From Mayamaea pseudoterrestris (lineage: Eukaryota > Bacillariophyta > Bacillariophyceae > Sellaphorales > Sellaphoraceae): a stretch of DNA of 64,000 bases. The notes beneath the pieces are model-generated. The model was not told where the DNA came from. It saw nothing but the letters and a program-made list of their open reading frames with translations, and searched no databases. Positions within the stretch are counted from its first letter, which is position 1; each line of letters starts with the position of its first letter. Below are positions 50,178-58,641 of the stretch, one piece after another. A program made the translations under genes and the position numbers. The stretch spans positions 496,001 through 560,000 of the forward strand of contig BROI01000021.1 of the NCBI GenBank assembly GCA_027923505.1, read 5' to 3'.

Positions 50178-51503
50178 TTAAACGTGCTCGGCCATCTTTG
50201 TCCTATAAGGAAACTTGTATTTAGTGGACGGTGTCGACGGCTCGTCCAGAGTCACCGCGCCAGAACTGTGTTCGTCCAGTCGATCGAATGCCAGGTGAAG
50301 CTCGTCGATATCACTCTGCGGTATCTTGTGCAAAGAAGCAAGCATGCATATAACAAAGTCCTCCCTCGCTACTCGTCCATTATTGTTCACAGCTAGCGTG
50401 CGAAGTTCAGTGATAGCAGCCGACTGTTGCATGGCAGCGTCGCCGTTGCAAAGTTGTTCTCGCTGCACATACATGGAAGCTATGTGACCAAGAATTTCTC
50501 TAGTCACCGCTACGGAAAAAGGCAAATATACAAGACAAAACAAGCGGGTGGTGGTGCTTTTTGGTACGTAGTCACCGAGTCCAATTGTAAAACTGGAAAT
50601 GGCTGTCCACTATGGACGAGAAGGTTGTTGGAAGCACGGTTTGTGAGGCTGATGGCAGACGCAGGTGTCAATAATGACAAAACTTATTTCCACGTACGTA
50701 AATGCTGTCCGCTAACGTCCACCCTTCATGTAGGCCAACAGCAATTCCCAAAACTAGGATCAACAGGACGACAGGCGCTTCGAGCGCGAGGAAAGCTGCA
50801 ATGTCACGCATAAGTGTTTTCGGTGGTTTGAACGTTGAAAATTGTTGATGCTTTTGATAAGCACCCTTCTCGTTTATCAAAAGCAATACGTTGCGATGGA
50901 TTGCTCGACGTCGTTGCATTGAAACGATCCACCAATGTTCAGCAGCTTGGTCAGCCTAGTCAGAGCCGTATGATGAAAGCGACAAGCGTCAGAATGTCAG
51001 CAGTTGGCAAGATGAAAGATGGATATAGTAAGCGTTAACTTTTCAGTGATTCGCAAAAGGGCATAGCATGTGTCAAGACCAGCATTGTCGCACTCATTCT
51101 CCTCTATCTGCAATAGATCGATACGCACCAGTATGCCGAGGAATATTCCTAGAGCAATAATACCATATGTAGCAACGACAAGAAAGTATGTCCTCCCAGT
51201 TATATCCATAGCGTGAATGTCGCCGTATCCCACTGTCGTAAAAGTTGTCGTTGCGAGGAAAACCGAGTCGGCAATGGAATGATTGTCAACCAGCAGGAAA
51301 CTGAATCCGATAACAATCAGACCATAGTAGACAATGACATGACGCAAAAGGAAGGTAAAGGCATTTTTGGAGCGCATGTACTTGTCGTAAATGGATGACA
51401 ACGAATGTTTGCTTCCTCTAGCACCGGTAGTACGTTCTAATCGCACATCTCGTCGTGGGGCGGTTCGACGACCCGTCAAGGAGTAGCGTATTCTTCGTAG
51501 CAT
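50178..51503 (-). CDS. Two-pore potassium channel (TPK-like) with C-terminal EF-hand-like region
   Basis: The first exon starts at 51503 (MLRRIRYSLTG) and holds a membrane helix, pore 1 with filter TTFTTVGYGDI, and TM2 (IALGIFLGILVRI). A later exon ending at 50697 carries TM3 (APVVLLILVLGIAVGL) and the start of pore 2 (WTLADSIY). After an 87-nt intron (50610-50696) the last exon gives WTAISSFTIGLGDY, the second filter, then TM4. The tail contains NNNGRVAREDF and FDRLDEHSSGAVTLDE, two EF-hand-like loops as in plant TPKs. The join between pore 1 and TM3, about 51080-50780, is ambiguous: several donors and acceptors are possible, so protein length is not fixed. Confidence 0.82.
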
Positions 51504-51812
51504 TTGCTCATGGAATCTTAAAGATTGTTAACAAGTTTCATCATTCGCATATATGAGCAATCAGCTTAACGCTCATCTATGTTGATACAGGTAGTGTCTG
51601 CCGTCACCATGGTCGAGCCGTCGCGTTGCTCGAAAGGAATATGGAAGTGTTTGTTGATGTTCCGTCAATGTCGCTTCGGTTTTAGATTTCCGTGCGGGAA
51701 CTTTTTGGTGTGCCAAGAAAATGAGACTCTCGCCGATCATTTAGGTACATACGCAAAATACGTATAATATATCAAGGTATAACAGTACATTATAAATGCA
51801 GCCCAAAGCGCA
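51504..51812. other. Intergenic region, no gene seen
   Basis: About 309 nt between two minus-strand genes (5' of the K+ channel, 3' of the TLDc gene). No supported coding frame. Confidence 0.5.
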
Positions 51813-53510
51813 TCACCTGAATATATTGGAAAGCAATTTGCTGTTTCCTCCGGACGTCGGGGCGCCGAGTCTTTCATCCTCCGAAACTGCTGTTTCGCCA
51901 ATTCGCCGATAAAACTCACTTTGCACCAAATCTCTGCTGCTAAAGACTTTTGGACTATAGCCGCAAGTCAGACCCGACGTTGATGAATCTACTTGGTTCA
52001 TGTTGCGCGAGGACTGTTCGATGAAAAACTTGCCCATCTCCAGTCTCTCCGCAGCAGTCACATCTCGCGCCGGCGTAAACGTCCACACTTCAAGGCCGGC
52101 AATTGAAAATATTTCAGTGGCATCGCCTTTGCCACAAAGAGCTGGACTATTAAAGGTCTTACATGGCGATGTCGTCCCCGTTGAAAGATTGCTATCCAGC
52201 GTCAGCGCGAAGCCCGACTGATCCAATGAGATGTCTGACCCGATATTATGTATTGCGTCGCCGATGTTAGAAATAGAGGTGCGGAAGCTATCATTACAAA
52301 TCTTGGCAAGGTCATTGTTCCTTGCATAGTCACCGCCCACACCTAGAAAGTTATCTCGGCACACTTGAACATGCGAGTCAGCATCTACACTAGCTTCGCC
52401 TCCAGTCGTTTCACTGGCAGCGTACGGGAAGACATCAATGTCATATTCAAGATGCGCTTGATCGTAAAGCGATGCCACCTTCGTTCTTCGACCGCGTCTC
52501 ATTTTCCAAACAAAGGCTAGCGCATCACCGTAAAAATCACCGCCAGTGTTTCGCCATGGGCTTGACGTAAAGCTACCGAAAACTTGGCCCTGCGTCGTCT
52601 CGACGGCCAAAATGGTGCAAGTCGCTGCTCGCGTATATTGCTGCAACGTATGTAGGGATGCTCCGTCACGAACAAGAGAAAACTTGAGCCAGTAGTTTTC
52701 ATTGTGTATTTTCTTCGGCACATGGCTCATCAAGCTATCCATTAGCGGCGGACTTAAGACATGTGGGTGACACGATGTATCATCGGCCGAAGTTCCCAAT
52801 ATGAGGAAAATGTTTTGATTGTCGTCGTCAATTCCAGGCACTGCAGGAAGACCAGTCGCATCAAAATCAAATCCGCCAACATCGGCAGCGTACTCATCCT
52901 TGAGCACATTCCACGTATCAAAGTGTTCCCAGTGATCGTCGTCGCCCCACGTACTATCGGATGACACGCTACCCTCGATATCGGGTCGAATTTCTTCGTC
53001 GGAAAGACAAACCAAATCATTATTGTCGTCAGCGTCGATTTCTAAAATCTGTGGTTGCAAGTTGGGTGGTGCAACTGTCGCTGTATTGGATGCTTGTTCC
53101 TGCTGCTCCTCGCGCGCATCCTGCTGTTGCAAGTCATGACTGCTTGCTCGACGTATGAGAGCTCTAGGAAAAACACCGTCTGCAAAGGCCTTCCACAAGC
53201 CAAGAATAGATGGTCGATTCGGTTTAGGCGGTGGCGATTGTTGAACGTGCCCTACGGCATGGACGTCGTGGAGGGTCGAAAATAGCATGTCATCGCTTAG
53301 CTTCTTCGTCGCCCTTTTCATGTGCTCCACTCTCTCGTCGTCTTTTGCGTTGCTACTTTCCTCTACTATTTCATCCTCGGTGAATGATGGCGGATCTAGT
53401 AAGAGGCCGCGCAGAAAGAAGGCTTCTGCCTGGGTTAATGTTGTCTTTACATCATTAATCGCATCATGGAGCTTGGACTTGGCTGTCATCGTATCTGACT
53501 CGGCCGTCAT
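51813..53510 (-). CDS. TLDc-domain protein
   Basis: A 565-residue protein. The N-terminal half is acidic and disordered with Gln/Glu tracts. The TLDc domain starts near residue 260 (MSHVPKKIHNENYWLKFSLV) and runs through LHTLQQYTRAATCTILAVE, GQVFGSFTSSPWRNTGGDFYGD, FVWKMRR, and near the end FALTLDSNLSTGTTSPCKTFNSPAL followed by FSIAGLEVWTFTP. TLDc proteins (OXR1, NCOA7, TBC1D24) protect against oxidative stress and can bind and disassemble V-ATPase. There is no LysM or TBC domain. It starts 540 nt from the divergent nicastrin gene. Confidence 0.9.
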   Translation of the reverse strand: MTAESDTMTAKSKLHDAINDVKTTLTQAEAFFLRGLLLDPPSFTEDEIVEESSNAKDDERVEHMKRATKKLSDDMLFSTLHDVHAVGHVQQSPPPKPNRPSILGLWKAFADGVFPRALIRRASSHDLQQQDAREEQQEQASNTATVAPPNLQPQILEIDADDNNDLVCLSDEEIRPDIEGSVSSDSTWGDDDHWEHFDTWNVLKDEYAADVGGFDFDATGLPAVPGIDDDNQNIFLILGTSADDTSCHPHVLSPPLMDSLMSHVPKKIHNENYWLKFSLVRDGASLHTLQQYTRAATCTILAVETTQGQVFGSFTSSPWRNTGGDFYGDALAFVWKMRRGRRTKVASLYDQAHLEYDIDVFPYAASETTGGEASVDADSHVQVCRDNFLGVGGDYARNNDLAKICNDSFRTSISNIGDAIHNIGSDISLDQSGFALTLDSNLSTGTTSPCKTFNSPALCGKGDATEIFSIAGLEVWTFTPARDVTAAERLEMGKFFIEQSSRNMNQVDSSTSGLTCGYSPKVFSSRDLVQSEFYRRIGETAVSEDERLGAPTSGGNSKLLSNIFR

Positions 53511-54050
53511 TACTCAAAGCGTCTTGTTGATATGTTGTGAACGTTGATTTGCTCTTGGTGTTGCAAAGCATGTCTATGGCGTAATGGCTCGATCAGTCAC
53601 TGGATTCTGATCCGAGTCTTGCGCCATAACAACAGCCGACTCCGCGACGTCGGAGGTGAATCGACGCGAACTCGTGCGTCACTTCGTAGATACCTTCCTT
53701 TCTCTCGCAAACAAGATGATCAATACTTTCAAAAGCGGTGATTTCGTAGTCAAGACTACCGGTACGGCTGTTTATATCGTGCGGGATTATGATGTTGTGA
53801 TTCTGATGTCGTCCTTATTCTAGTAACGGTAAGACAGTATTCGATTCGTTCATTTCTACGCTGATTGGTTAGATGAGTCACGGTACGATCGTATCTTGAA
53901 CGATAAGTCGAGCGAGCCTCCACCCTGGACTACGTAGTACAATAGCAGCGTCGCAGCATTCGATCAAAAGATGGAACCAGTTTTTATCGGAAGCTTTACA
54001 CGACAATTTACGATCATCAGCAGAATTGCAACGCAAGCAAGGACTACAAA
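53511..54050. promoter_or_regulatory. Divergent intergenic region between TLDc and nicastrin genes
   Basis: A 540-nt space between two start codons. It presumably holds both promoters. Short frames inside have no support and no obvious motif was recognised. Confidence 0.45.
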
Positions 54051-56477
54051 ATGATGAAAGAATTTTCCTTTCTTCTTGTTCTGTCGACTGTATGTTTGCT
54101 GCCATTCGTCGTTCGCGGTGGCAGCGGCTCCGATGAGCTTGACTCGCTGTTGAATCAGCCATTCGCAGCTTCTGTCACAAAACTCCAGCATGCTCCATGT
54201 ACGACTTTGTTTTACCGAGATGGCCGCGTCGGATGCGGAACGCAGGAGCGCTCCAATCAAGTCGGGGAGCTGGTCTACTTTGGCGGAAGCAGCAACGGAT
54301 TGTCGGGTCGAGATGAACCCTACGTGGCCGTCATGGAGGACTATATGCTGACAGCCAAAAGCTTAAATACTCTCTTAGCTGCTCGAAAGAATAATGGGCT
54401 GTTACAAGGCATTTTGGTACTCAACGCGACCAATCATGAGGATGATACGAAGGATGCGGATGATGCATCCAATACGCATAGATCACCAGATGCGCAGGCT
54501 CCGCAAGGTTACGGCACGCCATCGGAACAACTCAGCAGCTGCAATGGCATGAACAATTATGCGTATGCGTGGAACAGCAAAGGAGAAGGACTCTTTCACT
54601 ATGATCTATTTGGATTACCTATGGCCTATGTGTTGGACTCGGACGTTTCAGATGCCTTGCGACTTGAATCCCAGCTAGCGAAATCGTCATCGACTTCGAC
54701 GACATCATCTTCACACAGTACCAGCAGTGTTGTTGCCGATTTTAACTATTATATGGGCATGGACGGCATTAATAGCAAGCAGTGTTTGGCATGGAAGGAT
54801 GCAGCGACGGGTGATTGGGTGCCGAAGTGCTTGCCTCTCGGTGGTACAAGTGTCTGGGCATCTGCTGGTTCACCGTCTCTCTCTTCGGCACCGTCATCAA
54901 GCGCCAGTAGTAGCAATGGCGGTGAAGGCCGGTCTGTCGTCATGGTGGCGGGGTCAATGGATTCAACGAGCTTGTTTCATGACGTTGTTCCTGGGGCAAA
55001 CACGGCGGCGTCAAACATTCTCACATTGTTGATGGCAGCGAAATTGATAGGAGATAATGTTGACGATGATACTTTGGATGGACTGACAAGCCAAATTGTC
55101 TTTGCCTTGTTCCAGGGAGAATCCTTTGGTTTTTTGGGGTCGCGCTCCTTCCTGCGCGATGTCACCAGCTTTTCCTGCAACGGATCACCCGTTCGATCTG
55201 TCTATCGTATGGGCGATAAGTCTGATTACGCATGTTTAAATCCAGTCCGTCCAAGTCTCGCATTTACAGGACTTGGAACCATCAATGGAATGATTTCCGT
55301 TGATCAGGTTGGCCATGAAGTCGCCAGTGGATTATTATATGTTCACGCCGACAACAACAATGACAAGTTTGGCAAATTTCTGTCAAATGTCATGCTCAGC
55401 TCGAGTACCAGTGCCGTATCGGTAGCCAAAGCGTCAACCAATAACAATGGCAATGGATACCCGTATCCACCGACCCCGCTGACGTCTCTCCTTTCTGTGT
55501 CGGAAGGCGCAATTGGCGGCGCTGTGTTGACGGGCTATGACTATGCGTTCACAACTAAGGTTCCGTACCACTCACACATGGACTCTGCTACGGTGAACTC
55601 GATCAAAATTGATTCCATAGCTGGAGCTGCTACAATATTAGCTCGTGCCGCTGTTGCTGCTGCATACGATGGGGCCGTCAACTACGATTCCGACACGGCG
55701 TCGGCCTATGCGGCAAATCTCATTCCAGAGTTGAGCGAATCTGACTCGACCCTAAAGCAGCTGGCTAATTGTCTGTATCAGAATGCAGGCTGCTCGCTTA
55801 TCAGAACGTATGCCAGTGTGGAAATGGCGAATGAACGAGCGCGCACTGGGCTGGGCTTGGGCAGTGGAGTAGCGTTCGACAGTAATGGGCGTCAACCAAA
55901 CTATTTTTCAGGAGTATACAATGGATATTACGGACAACCGTTTGTGCAAGTTGGCGATGGTATTTACGGAGCATACGACGGAAGGGATTACGGTAAGAAG
56001 CAAACGGACGCCGTCGGTATCGTACCACGACAGTTGTCGAGTGCATTGCGTGGAATATTGAATGACTTTTTGGGAAGAGGCAAGATTAAAAGCACCGGCG
56101 CTAAATTCATCACGTGCGAAAAGCTTTCTGACTGCGACGATGTCGAGTATTGTCCGAATAATAATGAGACGCCGACTTGCACTGGTGGAGGTGTCTGCGT
56201 CTGCGGTCGTGCACACTATCACATGGCTTTGGACGAAGCCCTCCAGCCAGCAAATGGCATGCCGACGGGCTACTTTGAAGTTTCTGCCAGCGACGAGGGC
56301 TTAACGCCCATTTGGACTGAGCCGTTTTGGTCAAATGATGTTGGCGTCCAGATTTATCGGCAAGTTGGATGGATGCCTGGCTTCTTCACTCTCGTGGCTG
56401 GCCTGGCAGCTGCAGGAATATCCATGTTTGGAGCATTTGTGCTCAAGGTTGGCCTAAAGAAAGAGAAGCTCTACTGA
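54051..56477 (+). CDS. NCSTN: Nicastrin-like gamma-secretase subunit
   Basis: A type I membrane glycoprotein of 808 residues with signal peptide (FSFLLVLSTVCLLPFVVRG) and a C-terminal membrane helix (GFFTLVAGLAAAGISMFGAF) plus a short basic tail. The nicastrin pattern is clear: CTTLFYRDGRVGCGT, then CLAWKDAATGDWVPKCLPL, LGGTSVWASAGSP, and the peptidase-like segment VVMVAGSMDSTSLFHDVVPGA, IVFALFQGESFGFLGSRSFL. Nicastrin gates substrate entry to presenilin. A Ser/Thr run (SSSTSTTSSSHSTSS) interrupts the ectodomain, and an insert near residue 135 is Asp/Asn-rich. A late Cys-rich stretch (CPNNNETPTCTGGGVCVCG) is EGF-like. Confidence 0.9.
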   Translation: MMKEFSFLLVLSTVCLLPFVVRGGSGSDELDSLLNQPFAASVTKLQHAPCTTLFYRDGRVGCGTQERSNQVGELVYFGGSSNGLSGRDEPYVAVMEDYMLTAKSLNTLLAARKNNGLLQGILVLNATNHEDDTKDADDASNTHRSPDAQAPQGYGTPSEQLSSCNGMNNYAYAWNSKGEGLFHYDLFGLPMAYVLDSDVSDALRLESQLAKSSSTSTTSSSHSTSSVVADFNYYMGMDGINSKQCLAWKDAATGDWVPKCLPLGGTSVWASAGSPSLSSAPSSSASSSNGGEGRSVVMVAGSMDSTSLFHDVVPGANTAASNILTLLMAAKLIGDNVDDDTLDGLTSQIVFALFQGESFGFLGSRSFLRDVTSFSCNGSPVRSVYRMGDKSDYACLNPVRPSLAFTGLGTINGMISVDQVGHEVASGLLYVHADNNNDKFGKFLSNVMLSSSTSAVSVAKASTNNNGNGYPYPPTPLTSLLSVSEGAIGGAVLTGYDYAFTTKVPYHSHMDSATVNSIKIDSIAGAATILARAAVAAAYDGAVNYDSDTASAYAANLIPELSESDSTLKQLANCLYQNAGCSLIRTYASVEMANERARTGLGLGSGVAFDSNGRQPNYFSGVYNGYYGQPFVQVGDGIYGAYDGRDYGKKQTDAVGIVPRQLSSALRGILNDFLGRGKIKSTGAKFITCEKLSDCDDVEYCPNNNETPTCTGGGVCVCGRAHYHMALDEALQPANGMPTGYFEVSASDEGLTPIWTEPFWSNDVGVQIYRQVGWMPGFFTLVAGLAAAGISMFGAFVLKVGLKKEKLY

Positions 56478-56820
56478 TTAAAATCGTTAATGATCAGCGC
56501 ACAGACAAGACATTCCTGGTTCATTAGTTAACTCCTCGTCTGTCGGTGTTTATAAGAATTTGATAGCCGTACTGATGTCAACGACGTTATTTCGTTATTT
56601 GTGGTACATCGCAACTCTTCAAGTAGTTATAACAGGCAGTGCAAGTGTCTCAAAAGACTTGGGCAAAAGCCCGTACACTATGCTCTACTGGAGACCGTTC
56701 GTCGCCGTACGGTAGTCACAGTTAAACCAGTGCGACGCACGACGCGCCGTCGATCCGTTTCAACTTGTTCGTCATGCCACCCACGGCCATTCGTTCACAA
56801 GCAAGACCTACAGGATCACC
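56478..56820. other. Intergenic region, no gene seen
   Basis: About 343 nt between nicastrin and the helicase on the same strand. An overlapping frame that runs into the helicase start is out of frame with it and is not supported. Confidence 0.5.
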
Positions 56821-58641
56821 ATGGAGGAAATATTCAATCTTCTGACCTCCTCAGCTCGTTTGAAAAAGGAGAAACGCCCAAAATTCAAGCAACAGCCTTC
56901 GAAGCAGGTTCGTGAGTCGGAGAGACCGAGGGATGAGACTCTTGCCGACGCTCAGGACGTTGATCGCTCTATCCTCGCATCTCGGGATCGGACTGGGAAG
57001 CGAGATCTGTCAGATGAGAAACGAGACCAAGTGCATCGTGAGCAAGTTACGGCCTTTCGAAACTCCATGGGTATTCGCATTGCCAATTATGATCATGAGT
57101 CGCACCTGTCGGACCCGCTAGCTAATTTCAAGGAGCTGTCCGCTCCGTCATGGTGGAAGCAACGTGCAGAAGACATGAAGCTGTTTGAGCAGCTGCGGAA
57201 TACTCTTTTAGTGAACATTGAGCAGGGGCGGTGGAAAGAACCAACGCCGATTCAGATGCAAGCGATTCCATGCCTTATGGAACGACGCGACTTGATTGGC
57301 GCAGCTTGTACAGGAAGTGGCAAGAGCGGAGCATTCATTGTTCCAACTATTCTGTTGACTGGGGTTTCAAACGAGCTGTTTTATGGCGACACTGACGTTT
57401 CACGCGGACTTATAAAAAAGAGTGAAACAATCAACTCTCGACAAGGTGAAATTCGAGGGCTGATTCTCGCACCATCAATGGAATTGGCCGGGCAATTGCA
57501 TAGGGAATGCGAGCGACTAACTATGAATCTACCAGGTGGTCGCTCCTGTTTGCTACTGTCCAAATCGAACGCCCCTAATGTGATTGCGGGGTCTGTTGGA
57601 GGGAAGCGTGGACTTGATATACTAATAGCTACACCGCTCCGACTTGTTGACTCGATTCACAAGGGATTACGACTTGATGTCGTTCGGATTGTTATTTTGG
57701 ACGAAAGTGATCGACTCCTCGATGCTGCCGATGGACAGTACAGTTTGTGCAAGCAATCTGACCTTATCAACGCGAAAAATGCGACGCAAGGCTCAGCAGC
57801 GGTATCGGGATCTTCGCAAACCCTTTCGTTCCTATCGCAAATGGACGCTATATTGGCCGAAATCCCAGTGACTGCCACTCGCGCGTTGTTCTCGGCAACT
57901 GTTACACCAACGGTCCGATTCTTAGCAGAGTCTTTTCTTAGAGATCCGGTAGATTTAATTGTGCGGGCATCCACGGCACCAGGTGGGGCGAATCCGGATA
58001 TTATGCAGAATCTTATGTTTGTGGGACGAGAAGAAGGGAAGCTTTTGGCGATACGGCAGCTTGCACAGCGCGGCGAGCTGCGACCTCCTGTCATTGTATT
58101 TTTGCAAAGCAAAGAACGAGCGCAGGCGCTCTTTAGTGAGTTGCTTTACGATGGAATTCATGTGGATGTTATACACGCGGGGCGATCGAAGGCGGCTAGA
58201 GACAATGCAGTGGCCAGATTTCGGCGTGGGGACACGTGGGTCTTGATTGCCACAGACCTTGTAGCCAGAGGTGTGGATTTTCGGGCGGTGAACATGGTGA
58301 TAAACTATGACCTTCCAGAGTCAGGCATCACATACATTCATCGGATTGGTCGGTGCGGGCGAGCCGGGAGAAAAGGCGACGCAATAACATTATTCACAGA
58401 GTCTGACTTCCCTAATCTTCGCACGATTGCTAATGTTATGAAGCAGAGCGGATGTCAGGTTGAAGACTGGATGCTTCACTTGCCCTCGCAACGACCAGGC
58501 CAGTGGAAACAAAATCGACCTCGCCCGAGCATTGATACGACGCCTTCTTACGATAAGGAAAAGAAACGCAAAAAACGAGAGGTGGTTGCAGAAAGCAAAA
58601 AATTGTTGGTGAAGGGTAAAACTAATACTTATATAAATTAG
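56821..58641 (+). CDS. ROK1: DEAD-box RNA helicase ROK1/DDX52
   Basis: A 606-residue helicase for 18S rRNA maturation in the nucleolus. The N-terminal FRNSMGIRIANY is the ROK1/DDX52 signature. Then come the Q motif PTPIQMQAIP, motif I in AACTGSGKSGAF (Ser where Thr is usual), PSMELAGQ, TPLRLVDS, motif II DESD (typical of this subfamily instead of DEAD), SAT in FSATVTP, then FLQSKERAQALFSELLYDGI, ATDLVARGVDFRAV and HRIGRCGRAGRKGD. The C-terminus is lysine-rich (KEKKRKKRE). The start ATG at 56821 follows CACC. The TAG stop overlaps the VPS53 stop on the other strand. Confidence 0.93.
   Translation: MEEIFNLLTSSARLKKEKRPKFKQQPSKQVRESERPRDETLADAQDVDRSILASRDRTGKRDLSDEKRDQVHREQVTAFRNSMGIRIANYDHESHLSDPLANFKELSAPSWWKQRAEDMKLFEQLRNTLLVNIEQGRWKEPTPIQMQAIPCLMERRDLIGAACTGSGKSGAFIVPTILLTGVSNELFYGDTDVSRGLIKKSETINSRQGEIRGLILAPSMELAGQLHRECERLTMNLPGGRSCLLLSKSNAPNVIAGSVGGKRGLDILIATPLRLVDSIHKGLRLDVVRIVILDESDRLLDAADGQYSLCKQSDLINAKNATQGSAAVSGSSQTLSFLSQMDAILAEIPVTATRALFSATVTPTVRFLAESFLRDPVDLIVRASTAPGGANPDIMQNLMFVGREEGKLLAIRQLAQRGELRPPVIVFLQSKERAQALFSELLYDGIHVDVIHAGRSKAARDNAVARFRRGDTWVLIATDLVARGVDFRAVNMVINYDLPESGITYIHRIGRCGRAGRKGDAITLFTESDFPNLRTIANVMKQSGCQVEDWMLHLPSQRPGQWKQNRPRPSIDTTPSYDKEKKRKKREVVAESKKLLVKGKTNTYIN

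Noticed and set aside
50610-50919. Separate small membrane-protein gene with start at 50919
   Set aside because: Its TM3 and WTLADSIY join in frame to the second pore exon, so it belongs to the two-pore channel.
56601-56915. 104-codon frame overlapping the ROK1 start
   Set aside because: Out of frame with ROK1 and Arg/Ser/Thr-rich; ROK1 has a well-placed ATG at 56821.
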